Notes: generated by a model not told the origin, from the letters alone. A stretch of DNA of 64,000 nt from Parabacteroides sp. FAFU027 (GCF_022808675.1 NZ_JAKZKV010000007.1:62001-126000), one strand, 5' to 3'. Counted from the stretch's first letter, positions 26,596 through 36,483 are shown. Program-made: numbers and translations.

Positions 26596-27423
26596 ATGCT
26601 GAATTATATTACCTGGACTGTAGATCCGGCCATTGTCAATATCCTGGGCCGTGAAATCCGTTGGTACGGACTGATGTTTGCCATTGGATTCTGGATCGGA
26701 TACAAGATTGTAGAGAAAATGTTTAAGCAGGAAAATATCGACCTGAAATGGCTCGACAGCCTGTTTATCTATGTCATCGCCGGAACGGTGATAGGTGCCC
26801 GTTTGGGACATTGTCTCTTTTATGCCTGGGATTACTATTCGGCTAATCCGATCGAAATTTTCAAAATCTGGGAAGGCGGACTGGCCAGCCATGGAGGAGC
26901 AATCGGTATTATCATTGCCATTTGGATCTATTCAAAGAAGGTAACGCACCGGAGTATGCTCTTTACATTTGACCGTCTGGTTGTACCTGTAGCGTTAGTT
27001 GGTGCATTAATTCGTCTCGGCAACCTATTCAATCACGAAATTTATGGCCATGCAACCAATTTGCCCTGGGCATTCCGCTATGTGACCAATCTTCAGGCCT
27101 GGAGACATGGGGCAGAACCAATTTTCTCCGATCCGTCACATCCGACTCAGATCTATGAAGCTGTGTGCTATATCCTTGTTTTTATCTTGTTGATGAACCT
27201 TTATTTCAAAAAGAAGGCGTGGCAAAAAGAAGGGCTTATATTCGGCATCTTCCTGAATGGGATATTCCTAACCCGTTTCTTTATAGAATTTATCAAGAAC
27301 GACCAGGAAGCATTTGAGGCTAATATGCTATTAAATATGGGCCAATTGTTGAGTCTGCCGTTTATAATTATTGGGTGTTATCTGATTTATAGAGCATTGA
27401 CCAAGCCCAAAGCTATTATATAA
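26596..27423 (+). CDS. lgt: Prolipoprotein diacylglyceryl transferase
   Basis: 275 residues, seven membrane helices. It transfers diacylglycerol from phosphatidylglycerol to the lipobox cysteine of prolipoproteins, the first step of lipoprotein maturation; the window itself encodes several such lipoproteins. Signature elements are the HGGAIG segment (about 97-102) and the Lgt signature LIRLGNLFNHEIYG (about 138-151), with the essential Arg and Asn. Transcription ends at a strong hairpin shared with the convergent lipoprotein gene. Confidence 0.97.
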   Translation: MLNYITWTVDPAIVNILGREIRWYGLMFAIGFWIGYKIVEKMFKQENIDLKWLDSLFIYVIAGTVIGARLGHCLFYAWDYYSANPIEIFKIWEGGLASHGGAIGIIIAIWIYSKKVTHRSMLFTFDRLVVPVALVGALIRLGNLFNHEIYGHATNLPWAFRYVTNLQAWRHGAEPIFSDPSHPTQIYEAVCYILVFILLMNLYFKKKAWQKEGLIFGIFLNGIFLTRFFIEFIKNDQEAFEANMLLNMGQLLSLPFIIIGCYLIYRALTKPKAII

Positions 27424-27450
27424 ATATCAGCTTAAAAATCGACCAATAAA

Positions 27451-27474
27451 AAAAGGCATTTTTCAATGCCTTTT
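27451..27474. terminator. Bidirectional terminator between lgt and the SusCD operon
   Basis: AAAAGGCATT (27451-27460), loop TTTC, AATGCCTTTT (27465-27474), with T runs on the right on the plus strand and A runs on the left, so it serves both directions. Confidence 0.88.
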
Positions 27475-27501
27475 TTTATTGGTTATCATTTCCTGAATCA
27501 C

Positions 27502-27990
27502 TTAATGATTCATGTATTCTTCATACGAGGTTGATCTGTGCCCTGCTAAAACATGAGTAACGCCATATGGAGTAGCATCGTCTTCAAACATTATTTCAAA
27601 ATAGATACTGTCATTGTTTATGACTTTTCCATTAGCGACTTTAATCCCGATGCCATATCCCGGAATTACAGATGTTGACAAACCTGTTTGAAATGTTTTG
27701 GAAGTCATATCCGCTTTTGCCTTGAATTTCATTGTCCAATAATTACCATATTGACTGGCACTTGCAACTCCGGTACCATAATCATCAATCCAAATTGAAT
27801 CTTTCCCAAATGAAGAGTTATAGATCTTTATTTCAAACGGAGATCCACTGGCAACTCCATCTACATACTCTTTAAGCATCCAGTCTCCAGACAAAGGATA
27901 TGCCCAGCTGTACTCTTTTTTATATTCCTGCTCACAAGAAAGAGCCAATAGCATGAACAATGTCAACAATAGATAATTTATTTTTTTCAT
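27502..27990 (-). CDS. SusCD-associated lipoprotein, lipid-binding hydrolase-like
   Basis: 162 residues. A lipoprotein signal ends LLALSC with the lipidated Cys at residue 19. The mature part begins with a GDWMLKEYVDG motif and forms an eight- to ten-strand beta-barrel-like pattern; this resembles the small Bacteroidota lipoproteins labelled lipid-binding putative hydrolase (PF12888) that end SusCD operons. No catalytic residues are evident. It is the last gene of the operon, 19 nt after the DUF5011-type gene. Outer-membrane location is likely; ligand unknown. Confidence 0.75.
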   Translation of the reverse strand: MKKINYLLLTLFMLLALSCEQEYKKEYSWAYPLSGDWMLKEYVDGVASGSPFEIKIYNSSFGKDSIWIDDYGTGVASASQYGNYWTMKFKAKADMTSKTFQTGLSTSVIPGYGIGIKVANGKVINNDSIYFEIMFEDDATPYGVTHVLAGHRSTSYEEYMNH

Positions 27991-28009
27991 AAGACTATAC
28001 TTTTTATTA

Positions 28010-28657
28010 TTATTGCTTGATGAAAGTACGTAAAGCCGTTCCGTAACCAGAATTTACACATACCCATTTAAACAGATTATTGGTTGCATCATAGACTCCA
28101 TTTATACAGGCAAATTCACCAACCTTAGTATCCTGAGATGGAGCATTCACTACAGTCGCTTTCGTCTGGAACATATAAACATAAATATCACTGACGTTTG
28201 TACCATCCGAATTTTTGGCTCCTCCCGGATTATTATTGATATAAAGCCCCGGATAATTTGTCTTTGTCACACTCACCAACCCCAAAGCTCCAGCATTTCG
28301 CTTGTAAGTTCCTGAAATATCCATAGCGGCAGCTTCTGCTGTTATTACACCAACATAGCGTCTGGCTGTAGCCGTAAAGCCATCTTTATTTGTCGCAGTA
28401 TATTTAATAGTATAAACGCCTGGGGTAGATGTGTTGACAGCGCCATCAATGACCACAGTGCTACTAATATCGGTATCGCCCTCTTTAGCGATTACGCCTG
28501 ATTCTGTATAAGAGCCTCCTACAAGAATAGTCAACGCCTCATCGCCCTTCAACTCGACAGTCGGATAAGTAGTCATTGTTGAAACTCCTTCAGAGTCCTT
28601 ATTGCAAGAAGCCATAATAGCTCCTAACAAACTTATGATCATAATTATTTTTTTCAT
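28010..28657 (-). CDS. Surface lipoprotein with DUF5011/DUF5012-type Ig-like domains
   Basis: 215 residues. A lipoprotein signal has the Cys at residue 18 (GAIMASC). Residues ~30-105 form an Ig-like domain of the DUF5011 type (VGGSYTESGVIAKEGDTDIS ... STPGVYTIKYTATN). The C-terminal ~100 residues (DISGTYKRNAGALG...) match the usual DUF5012 companion. Such proteins occupy the SusE position, contacting ligand at the cell surface next to SusC/SusD. It lies 19 nt after the susD-like gene in the operon. Confidence 0.8.
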   Translation of the reverse strand: MKKIIMIISLLGAIMASCNKDSEGVSTMTTYPTVELKGDEALTILVGGSYTESGVIAKEGDTDISSTVVIDGAVNTSTPGVYTIKYTATNKDGFTATARRYVGVITAEAAAMDISGTYKRNAGALGLVSVTKTNYPGLYINNNPGGAKNSDGTNVSDIYVYMFQTKATVVNAPSQDTKVGEFACINGVYDATNNLFKWVCVNSGYGTALRTFIKQ

Positions 28658-28676
28658 ATCTAGTCAGTTTTAGAAG

Positions 28677-30062
28677 TTATAGTCCCCACCAGACTTTCTC
28701 TGTAAGAGGAACTCTATCAGGTGTATTTGCATTAGTCTTTCTCTCTGTTGCCGGAAAGAACAGACGTTTTGGTCTAGCATTGCCGGATAAAACAGAGGTT
28801 AATGACGTACTAAAAAAGTCAGGGTAACCAGTCCTGTTAAAATCAAAGTAAGCTTCAATGGCTCTCAGGTTTGTTGCTGCAATCCATTTCTGTTCAATAA
28901 TTGACTTTATTCCATTATATGAATATGAAACAGTGTCCTCTGGAAGTCCATATCTACTCAATGATGCTTTAATGCCCTTCAGATAAGTCGCTTGGGCTTC
29001 TGCTGACGTTTTATATCTGGCCTGAGCTTCCGCAATCATAAACAAAACCTCTTCTTTAGTAAATAAATAAACCGGATCTATTTGTCCAATATTAGGTGTG
29101 GCGTAGTTATTAATCGTTCCCAATAAGGTTTTAGACTCACCTGTAGCAACACTGGCATAAATTGAACCCGTCACAGAAGCATTGAAAAATTTTTGAAGTC
29201 TTGGATCATTATTATTCTCCAGATAATTTACCAATGTTTTATTAGCGACAATATTTCCTGCCAGACGATCAACAAAAGTATTATAGAAGGGATTATATCC
29301 GGTTTCCTGCGCTTTGAATGCCGTAAAACGGACATCTTTCGTTAAGAAATTATTTTCGTTTAAAAGCGCAATGATTTGGCTCTTATATTTATTAGGATCT
29401 ACATTCACATACCTCAGATACATTTTAAGTTTAAGTGTATTTCCAAACGCGATCCATGCATCCATATCTCCACCTAATAATACGTCAGACGTTTCGAGGG
29501 AAGCAGGAACATTAGTTAAGTTCCGGGATATTGCATCATCGATCCGGGCAAATAAGCTATCATAAACTAAAGCCCCCTTATCATATTTCGGTTGTAAAAT
29601 AGTTGATCCTTTTAAAGCCTCTGTAAAAGGTATTTGATCATACAAGTCAGCCAACACCTGAAAATCGTAAGCCTGAACCAGGGTTGCAATTGAATAATAT
29701 GGCCAACTAGACGAATTCTTAGCCTGCTCTCTCACATATTGTAGGTCGGTTAATGCACCGGAATACATAGTAGTAAACTGTCTGTCAAAATCATCATCAG
29801 TCAGGTTATATGATTCCCATTCTAACCATTGTGACGCCGCAGGAGCCTGTGCATATTGTTGTGTCCAGAAACTTCCTAATGCGTGATAATATCCTCCTAT
29901 AACAAAGACACTACCTGATATTCCACTGGGTAATGCTAAAGCAGGTGTAACCACAGATGGATTATTGGGATCTGTATTTATATCCCAGAATTTATCACTA
30001 CATCCCAGTAATGAAAACGTACTTATCAAAACCAGCAAGTACTTATATATTATCTTATTCAT
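28677..30062 (-). CDS. SusD/RagB-family surface ligand-binding lipoprotein
   Basis: 461 residues. A lipoprotein signal with the Cys at residue 21 (SLLGCSDKFWDINTDPNNPS) and the SusD-like TPR fold: SFWTQQYAQAP, FTTMYSGALTDLQ, and near the C-terminus FPATERKTN. The opening and length fit the SusD-like_2 branch (PF12771). SusD caps the SusC channel and captures ligand. It starts 19 nt after the susC-like stop. Without nearby enzymes the ligand could be a glycan or peptide. Confidence 0.93.
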   Translation of the reverse strand: MNKIIYKYLLVLISTFSLLGCSDKFWDINTDPNNPSVVTPALALPSGISGSVFVIGGYYHALGSFWTQQYAQAPAASQWLEWESYNLTDDDFDRQFTTMYSGALTDLQYVREQAKNSSSWPYYSIATLVQAYDFQVLADLYDQIPFTEALKGSTILQPKYDKGALVYDSLFARIDDAISRNLTNVPASLETSDVLLGGDMDAWIAFGNTLKLKMYLRYVNVDPNKYKSQIIALLNENNFLTKDVRFTAFKAQETGYNPFYNTFVDRLAGNIVANKTLVNYLENNNDPRLQKFFNASVTGSIYASVATGESKTLLGTINNYATPNIGQIDPVYLFTKEEVLFMIAEAQARYKTSAEAQATYLKGIKASLSRYGLPEDTVSYSYNGIKSIIEQKWIAATNLRAIEAYFDFNRTGYPDFFSTSLTSVLSGNARPKRLFFPATERKTNANTPDRVPLTEKVWWGL

Positions 30063-30081
30063 AAGGTTTATTTTTTATAGA

Positions 30082-33000
30082 TTAAAATCCTAATTTCACG
30101 CTAAATCCCAGGCTTTTAGTAGAAGGTGTTGCACCATAATCACCAAAACCGGCTTCAATGTCATTACCAAAAGTCGTTTGCTCCGGATCTGTAAAAATAT
30201 TAGACTTGGGTGTCCATATGAATAGATTCCGTCCAACCAAAGCGATCTCTGCGGAATTAATGAATGACGATGCCAAAACTGACTTAGGAATAGCATATGA
30301 TAAACTTAATTCCCGCATTTTCAGGAAAGTCCTGTCTACCAAAGCATATGCACCTCCAATACCTGCATTATATGTTTGATTGTAGTACAAATTAAGATTA
30401 TGATCCCATCCGGCAATTGGAGTTGTATTTTCAACATACTTTCCATCAACCAACTGGACTGAATTTGGAATAATGAATGGTTGACGGTCATTATAGGTTG
30501 TTTGCGGAGCATTACCGGTAAAGTACAGAATTTCTTTAGTCCTGGAATAGAGATGCCCTCCTTTTCTAAAATCAAATACCGTTTTGAGAGTAATCCCTTT
30601 AAATTTAATGGAAGTTCCGCCACCTATCCTATACTTACTTTGCGATGAACCAAGATAGCCTTTCTCTGATTTGAAAATTGGAAGTCCCTGAGCATCCACT
30701 ACTGTATGACCATCCGGATCTGTCTCTAATACATTTCCTTCAAATAATCCTAATTCATAACCAGGTCTGGCCATATAGTTGATGGAGCTGGTTCCTCCTA
30801 ATGAAATTTGGTCAAGACCTTCGGTTAGTTTCACTAGTTTGTTGATGTTTCTTGTATAATTGGCAAAAACCTCCCATTCAAGATCTTTTACTTTAACCGG
30901 TATCACACTCACACTGATTTCTACCCCTTTATTCGTTATTTTACCAAGGTTCATCATCATGCTTGTATATCCAGTACTAGCCGGAATGGATGCTTGCCAT
31001 ATCAAATCGGTAATAGTCTTATTATAGAGAGCAATATCCATACCATATCGATTATCCAGGAACTTCAATTCAGTTCCAATCTCCATATCGGTTGAAATCT
31101 CTGGCTTCAATTTATCACTTCCTATTCTGTTGGATACAGAGAAACCATTTATCGAACCAGCCAAGGGATATTCCAGAGATCTGTATCCATCCGTATGGGT
31201 TGTTTGAACCAATACAGAATTAATCAAATAAGGATCAGCATCATTACCTGTCTGTGCTATACCTGCCCGTATCTTTCCATAAGATAGAATATTTTGCACA
31301 GATTTACCCATCAACTCAGTAAATACAACACTGAGACTTCCTCCTGGAAAGAAAAACGATCTATTATTAACGGGAAGCGTTGAAGACCAGTCATTTCTGG
31401 CAGAAAAGTTTAGGAATAACCAATCTTTGTATCCCAGGTCAAAGCTACCATATACACCAACCAACCGCCTTTGAGTTGTAGTTGCGGTAACAGAAGGTGT
31501 AGATGAACTATTTGACAGATTATAATAATTGGGAATATCAAGACCGACCACTTCTGCAGTCTGAACTCTGGTATCCCGTTGATTAAAGTTATGCCCCAGA
31601 ATTGCATTCAAAGAAACTTTATCTTGTAACTTCTTTTCAATTTTCAATAGGAAATCAGTATTAAACTCAGATGCATAGTAAGAGTTTTCCCCTACCCGAC
31701 CTACTTCTTTGTTATAATCTGCTCTTGTAGATTTGGTTATTGCCCGCCAGGTTTTCAAGGTACTGTTAGAGGCATCTTCTCCGATTCTGAAAGTGGCTGT
31801 CAACCATGGTAAAATCTTAGCGTCTAAAGCCGTATTGCCATAGACTCTGTTTTCCATAAATTTATTGCCGTGCTCATTCAACACATAATATGGATTCTGA
31901 GCGTACACAGTATAATAATTATCCACGTTGTTAAACTTGTTATTGTAATCTTTCAAGTCAACAAGGCTGATATCACGCGCACTCTGCCAAATAGCGTCTA
32001 ATACAGACTGCTCCTGACCGGTTGGGACGAATTTTGTATCCTTTCTCACATAGTTAAGTGAACCGGAGAGTGTCAGGTTTTTCAAAAAAGTAGAAGAACC
32101 TCTCAATGAAAGATTATTTCTTTTATACGAATCTGCATTGGAAGGCATTATTCCATCATTATTGATGTTGGCATATGAAATAAAATAGCTTTTGTCCTTA
32201 TCACCATTGGACAACGAAAAGCTATTATTGGTAGTTACACCAACATCAAAAAAGTCTTTGATATTACTAGGTAGTGCAACATAGGGTTTAATCTGTTGTT
32301 GGTTATCGACAACATGTCCCCAAATTCTGATTTTCCCATCAAATCGAGGTCCCCAACTGCCATTTTCTTCTAGGTTTGTAGCTGTTCCCCCTACATCATA
32401 CCATCCCTGACCGAATTCATTTTGCATCAATGGCAATTTCAAAGGTGTATCAAAAGTTGTCGTTGATGAGACTTCAATTTTCGCCTTATTATTAGCTTTT
32501 GATCCGTTTTTTGTAGTAATAATAATAACTCCGTTTGCTGCTCTAGAACCATATTGAGCTGTACCAGAACCTCCTTTTAAAACTGTAATTGACTCGATAT
32601 CATCAGGATTGATATCATTGGCTCTGTTCCCAAAATCATATCCTCCATTTATGTCGGTTTGATTTACTACTCCATTACTGACTGGCACTCCATCAATTAC
32701 ATATAACGGTTGATTATTTGATCTTAGCGATGAATAACCTCTCAGTATCACACGTGTAGATGCACCCGGAGAGCCGGACGCTGAAGAAATATCAACACCG
32801 GCGACCTTTCCCTGAAGTGCATTTAACGCACTTCGGTCTCCTGTAGTAGTCAATTGCTGATTAGAAATTGTGGTTGCTGCATAACCGAGACTTTTCTCTG
32901 ATCTTTTTATGCCCAAGGCAGTAACAACCACTTCACTTAACGCCTGCGAAGAGGGCTGCATCACAATACGCATTGAGGCTTTAACTGATTCTTCCTTTGA

Positions 33001-33234
33001 ATCAAACCCAACGTACCTAAAGACTAAAGTCTTTGTTCCGAAAGGAACATTTAAACTAAAACGACCGTCCAGGTCTGTTACAGTCCCCACTTTGGTACCC
33101 TTTACGACTACCGAAGCTCCGATGACGGGTTGCCCATCTTCAGCAGATATGACCAATCCACTGACCTTGGTCTGTGCAGAAACGAGCGCTATGTTTACAA
33201 TCAAACATAGAAAGAAGAGCGTCAACTTTCTCAT
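30082..33234 (-). CDS. SusC/RagA-family TonB-dependent outer-membrane transporter
   Basis: 1,050 residues. A signal peptide (about 1-20), a carboxypeptidase-D-like N-terminal domain (about 22-100, including GQPVIGASVVVKGTKVGT), the SusC plug (about 115-225: ALNALQGKVAGVDIS, then SITVLKGGSGTAQYGSRAAN), and a 22-strand barrel ending in the typical aromatic C-terminus GFSVKLGF. It imports oligomers across the outer membrane using TonB energy. It is first in its operon; a -7-like TATATTTG (minus, 33364-33371) lies ~130 bp upstream. No anti-sigma or ECF pair precedes it. Confidence 0.96.
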   Translation of the reverse strand: MRKLTLFFLCLIVNIALVSAQTKVSGLVISAEDGQPVIGASVVVKGTKVGTVTDLDGRFSLNVPFGTKTLVFRYVGFDSKEESVKASMRIVMQPSSQALSEVVVTALGIKRSEKSLGYAATTISNQQLTTTGDRSALNALQGKVAGVDISSASGSPGASTRVILRGYSSLRSNNQPLYVIDGVPVSNGVVNQTDINGGYDFGNRANDINPDDIESITVLKGGSGTAQYGSRAANGVIIITTKNGSKANNKAKIEVSSTTTFDTPLKLPLMQNEFGQGWYDVGGTATNLEENGSWGPRFDGKIRIWGHVVDNQQQIKPYVALPSNIKDFFDVGVTTNNSFSLSNGDKDKSYFISYANINNDGIMPSNADSYKRNNLSLRGSSTFLKNLTLSGSLNYVRKDTKFVPTGQEQSVLDAIWQSARDISLVDLKDYNNKFNNVDNYYTVYAQNPYYVLNEHGNKFMENRVYGNTALDAKILPWLTATFRIGEDASNSTLKTWRAITKSTRADYNKEVGRVGENSYYASEFNTDFLLKIEKKLQDKVSLNAILGHNFNQRDTRVQTAEVVGLDIPNYYNLSNSSSTPSVTATTTQRRLVGVYGSFDLGYKDWLFLNFSARNDWSSTLPVNNRSFFFPGGSLSVVFTELMGKSVQNILSYGKIRAGIAQTGNDADPYLINSVLVQTTHTDGYRSLEYPLAGSINGFSVSNRIGSDKLKPEISTDMEIGTELKFLDNRYGMDIALYNKTITDLIWQASIPASTGYTSMMMNLGKITNKGVEISVSVIPVKVKDLEWEVFANYTRNINKLVKLTEGLDQISLGGTSSINYMARPGYELGLFEGNVLETDPDGHTVVDAQGLPIFKSEKGYLGSSQSKYRIGGGTSIKFKGITLKTVFDFRKGGHLYSRTKEILYFTGNAPQTTYNDRQPFIIPNSVQLVDGKYVENTTPIAGWDHNLNLYYNQTYNAGIGGAYALVDRTFLKMRELSLSYAIPKSVLASSFINSAEIALVGRNLFIWTPKSNIFTDPEQTTFGNDIEAGFGDYGATPSTKSLGFSVKLGF

Positions 33235-33455
33235 AAAACCACTTTTAAATTAAAACTTATATCAACTATCCCAAATACACTAAATACGTCTATTTATACA
33301 GAATCATACATTATACATACACATACTATAAAACATTTTGTCACACTATCACTTACACGTCAGCAAATATATTCAATTATTATTAGAAACAGTACAACCA
33401 GAACAAAGTTTGCATTAAAACAGGCTTTCTTTATGTCAGAAATGCATAAACTGCA

Positions 33456-34151
33456 TTAAAGTATAGATTTCACCTCATCAAGCGTATCTACAGAGTAGGT
33501 CGGAGTAAACGGAAGTGAATGACATTGAAAATTCATAAAATAGATTTGGTCTAATTTGTAGTTATAGGCACCCGCTATATCCGCTTCAGGATTATCACCA
33601 ATCATTATACTCTCTTTTTTGCGGGAATTTGTTGATTTGAGAGCATACTCAAATATTCCAGGGTAAGGCTTATTTACCCCGACATCTTCGGAAGTAATGA
33701 TTTTCTCAAAATAACCCAGAAGACCGGAATTAGCCAGTTTTTTTTGCTGCACATCCCTAAAACCGTTTGATAAAACAAATAATCTGTATTTGGGATACAA
33801 ATACTCCAGAAGGTCTTTTGCATTAGGTATCAGTTGGGTTTTAGATGATACAGCGTCAAGATAATCGCTATTCATTTGTATAGCAAGATTTTCGTCAGCC
33901 AAACCCGCAAAACGCAAAGGGTGAAGAAACCGCTCACTAATTAGAAATTGTTTCCCAATCTGGCCATGATGGTACTGATGCCACAATTCCTGGTTTCTTT
34001 CCGTATAAATCCCATAGTAATGTTCGAAACTCTCAAAATATTCTTCCAGTTTATACTGAAAAAAGATTTCTGTCATACCCTCTCTTGAATTTGATTTGGT
34101 ATCCCACAACGTATCATCAAGATCTACAAATACACTTTTGTACTTCCTCAT
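33456..34151 (-). CDS. HAD-superfamily pyrimidine nucleotidase, YjjG-like
   Basis: 231 residues from ATG 34151; an upstream in-frame TTG at 34160 is less likely. HAD motifs in order: motif I VFVDLDDTLWDT with the nucleophile Asp, motif II FVLSNGF, motif III Lys in GVNKPYPGIF, and motif IV MIGDNPEADI. The long helical cap suits the YjjG branch, which dephosphorylates noncanonical pyrimidine nucleotides such as dUMP analogues. It reads in the same direction as the lipoprotein gene upstream but is separated by a hairpin. Confidence 0.88.
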   Translation of the reverse strand: MRKYKSVFVDLDDTLWDTKSNSREGMTEIFFQYKLEEYFESFEHYYGIYTERNQELWHQYHHGQIGKQFLISERFLHPLRFAGLADENLAIQMNSDYLDAVSSKTQLIPNAKDLLEYLYPKYRLFVLSNGFRDVQQKKLANSGLLGYFEKIITSEDVGVNKPYPGIFEYALKSTNSRKKESIMIGDNPEADIAGAYNYKLDQIYFMNFQCHSLPFTPTYSVDTLDEVKSIL

Positions 34152-34216
34152 TGTCAACAATTTATATATAAATCAAAATCCTATCTGTTTTCTTACTTTC
34201 AATTTTATATCAATAG

Positions 34217-34250
34217 AAAGACCTGCCTTTCCTCAAAAAAGCAGGTCTTT
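34217..34250 (-). terminator. Hairpin after the coiled-coil lipoprotein gene
   Basis: AAAGACCTGC (34217-34226) pairs perfectly with GCAGGTCTTT (34241-34250) around a 14-nt loop. The T run on the minus strand is short, so the terminator may be weak. Confidence 0.6.
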
Positions 34251-34277
34251 TAAAAGATTTATCTGAACGTTCTTTTC

Positions 34278-35153
34278 TTAGTCTACCTGGATTACGAGAT
34301 AGCGAGAAACGCTCCAGAATGCTTTATAGTCAGTAATTTTCAGAATCAACATACCGGAATTATCTTTTTCCAAAGAGTAACTTCCTGCCGGATGGGTAGT
34401 AAGGAATTTTGCCTTTTTAGAGAAAAGCTCAATAGACTTAGTATTACGAATATCGATAGCGATGAAGTATTCTTTACTGAACTCTTTTTTCATCACATCT
34501 GCTTTCTTGAACAAACCCCCACCGGTGATTACATTCTGTTTTTTCAACTCAGCTTTAGTTCCGAACACATACCAGGCTGTATTGATGGCTTTATCCTGTG
34601 ATGCGATTTCCTCCTTCTGCTTTGTTGATTCTGTTGTCAGGCTTGTAACCTGTCCTGTCAAATTTTCAGTCTGAGCAACCAATTCTCCAATTTTCACATC
34701 TTTCTGTTGCAACTGAGCCTGAAGATCTGCAATAGCTTTGGTTTTTTCTTCTAATTCGGCCACCATCTTCTCAATGGTCTTTTTCATCTGTGCCGATTGA
34801 ATGCGGCCATTTTTAACCATCGCATTCAATTTATCCAGATTTTCTTTGTTTTTTTGAAGTGTTTCAGAAACAAATTTCATATCTCCTACAATCTTCTCTC
34901 GTGCAGAAGGAGTCAGTTCTTTACCTTGGGCACCCTGCACTTTCAGGTAATTCTCTGCATCTTTCATTTTGCCAAGCCCGTCCTGTACCTCATTGATCAA
35001 GGTAAGTGCGTCATCATACTCTTTCACGACTTGCTCATGTTGTTGTTTAAGCGAATCGTTTTCAGCTTTCAGAGTTTTATACTCTGAAGAATTTTTTCCG
35101 CATGAAGCAACCATCAGGGCTACTGCAAGCAATGGTAAAAGCAGCTTTTTCAT
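34278..35153 (-). CDS. Coiled-coil lipoprotein, possibly Cbp1-like adhesin family
   Basis: 291 residues. A lipoprotein signal with Cys 18 (ALMVASCGKNSSEY) is followed by a long charged coiled coil (about 25-190, heptads through KTLKAENDSLKQQHEQVV and the repeated KIGELVAQTENLTGQV region). A C-terminal compact domain of ~100 residues (NTAWYVFGTKAELKK ... YSLEKDNSGMLILKITDY) follows. This arrangement matches a conserved Bacteroidota lipoprotein family, some members of which are labelled Cbp1-type collagen-binding adhesins. Adhesion is not shown by the sequence; an envelope structural role is equally possible. Confidence 0.75.
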   Translation of the reverse strand: MKKLLLPLLAVALMVASCGKNSSEYKTLKAENDSLKQQHEQVVKEYDDALTLINEVQDGLGKMKDAENYLKVQGAQGKELTPSAREKIVGDMKFVSETLQKNKENLDKLNAMVKNGRIQSAQMKKTIEKMVAELEEKTKAIADLQAQLQQKDVKIGELVAQTENLTGQVTSLTTESTKQKEEIASQDKAINTAWYVFGTKAELKKQNVITGGGLFKKADVMKKEFSKEYFIAIDIRNTKSIELFSKKAKFLTTHPAGSYSLEKDNSGMLILKITDYKAFWSVSRYLVIQVD

Positions 35154-35193
35154 CTTAGTATCTATTTTAGATTAATAATGGTGATATGTCATA

Positions 35194-35895
35194 TTATTCT
35201 TTGGGTTCTTTTGTTCCTTTTTCAGAAGGCTTTCCTCCTACAATAATAACAAATTCTCCGCGCGGTTCATTTTGTTCAAAATGAGCAATAACTTCAGCCA
35301 ATGTACCTCTGACGGTCTGCTCGTGCAGCTTTGACAACTCTCTTGAAACGGAAACAGCTCTTTCTGAACCGAAAAATTCGGCAATCTGAGTCAATGTCTT
35401 GAGTACACGATATGGAGATTCATAAAAGACAATGGTTCGCGACTCTTCCGCCAACTCTTTAAGGCGCGTATTCCGCCCTTTTTTCTGAGGAAGAAACCCC
35501 TCAAAACAAAAGCGGTCATTGGGTAAACCAGAAACAACCAACGCAGGAACAAAAGCTGTAGCGCCAGGCAGACACTCCACCTCGATACCGGCTTTTACAC
35601 ATTCACGAACAACCAGAAATCCCGGATCCGAAATCGCAGGCGTTCCGGCATCTGATACAAGCGCCACATTTTCTCCGGCATTTATCCGGTTAACGATTTG
35701 TTCAATCGTCTTATGCTCGTTAAACTTGTGATGCGATTGCATTTTTACAGAAATATCCAAATGTCTCAACAAATTCCCAGTCGTGCGGGTATCCTCAGCT
35801 AAAACCAAATCAACCTCTTTCAATAATCTGACCGCACGTAGCGTAATATCTTCTAAATTGCCAATCGGCGTAGGTATAATAATCAATTTTGCCAT
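35194..35895 (-). CDS. rsmI: 16S rRNA C1402 2'-O-ribose methyltransferase
   Basis: 233 residues from ATG 35895 (a TTG at 35901 is also in frame). Motifs of the tetrapyrrole-methylase-fold SAM enzyme are clear: IIPTPIGNLEDITLRA (about 6-21), AEDTRTTGNLLRH, LVSDAGTPAISDPG and FYESPYRV. It methylates the ribose of C1402 in the decoding centre. It begins 6 nt after the stop of the preceding 193-aa gene, so they share a transcript. Confidence 0.95.
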   Translation of the reverse strand: MAKLIIIPTPIGNLEDITLRAVRLLKEVDLVLAEDTRTTGNLLRHLDISVKMQSHHKFNEHKTIEQIVNRINAGENVALVSDAGTPAISDPGFLVVRECVKAGIEVECLPGATAFVPALVVSGLPNDRFCFEGFLPQKKGRNTRLKELAEESRTIVFYESPYRVLKTLTQIAEFFGSERAVSVSRELSKLHEQTVRGTLAEVIAHFEQNEPRGEFVIIVGGKPSEKGTKEPKE

Positions 35896-35901
35896 CAGCA
35901 A

Positions 35902-36483
35902 TTATTTAATGTTTCGTTCGAGAAACTGTACAAAATCAAGAACGGGTGCACTTTCCCAATCCCATTGAAATTTCACTTTCAGGTATTCTTCCATTTCGTC
36001 CAAACCGGATTTATTATCCAATTCTGCAAAAACAGACATCATCAGAGATTCATTTCCCGAAAAAAGATTCCTAAGAAATCTGAAGCGTTCATTCAAAGTC
36101 AGTTTTTGAGCCAGAGTGGAAACCGATTTTTCAGAAACCTCTTCAACTGAAACCGGAGGAACGACAGGCATTGAAACCGAAACCTCTTCCGGCTGAATAA
36201 ATTCTTCAGAAACTGTATTCAAAACAATCCCTTTATCCTCATTGTTTACTGGAGCGGCATCGTTAATTGGTTTTTCTACAGCTTCCAATGTGGAAAAATC
36301 AGCAGAAATCTCCCCGGAATGAGTCATTACCTGCTCCGTAAGAGTAACGACTCTTTGAGCTTTATCCTTAATCAGTTGTAAAAGGGACTGTGGCAATGGA
36401 TTGCATACTGCCAGTGCATCACTCAAAGACTGCAATTCTTTAAGCTCCCTTACAATCATTTCAATATTCCTTTTTTCGGCCAT
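35902..36483 (-). CDS. Conserved hypothetical protein upstream of rsmI
   Basis: 193 residues from ATG 36483. The frame extends to 36576, but a -7-like box (TACTTTTG, minus, 36522-36529) lies inside that extension, so the shorter form is preferred. No signal or membrane segment. The N-terminal third is helical (MIVRELKELQSLSDALAV), the middle is a low-complexity Pro/Val/Glu linker, and the C-terminal ~70 residues are a compact helical domain (LNERFRFLRNLFSGNE ... WDWESAPVLDFVQFLERNI). I recognise it as a typical Bacteroidota protein of unknown function. It is co-transcribed with rsmI. Confidence 0.75.
   Translation of the reverse strand: MAEKRNIEMIVRELKELQSLSDALAVCNPLPQSLLQLIKDKAQRVVTLTEQVMTHSGEISADFSTLEAVEKPINDAAPVNNEDKGIVLNTVSEEFIQPEEVSVSMPVVPPVSVEEVSEKSVSTLAQKLTLNERFRFLRNLFSGNESLMMSVFAELDNKSGLDEMEEYLKVKFQWDWESAPVLDFVQFLERNIK

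Noticed and set aside
34278-35153. Firm assignment as a collagen adhesin
   Set aside because: Only the lipoprotein plus coiled-coil layout supports it; no binding motif can be seen, so it is given as one possibility.
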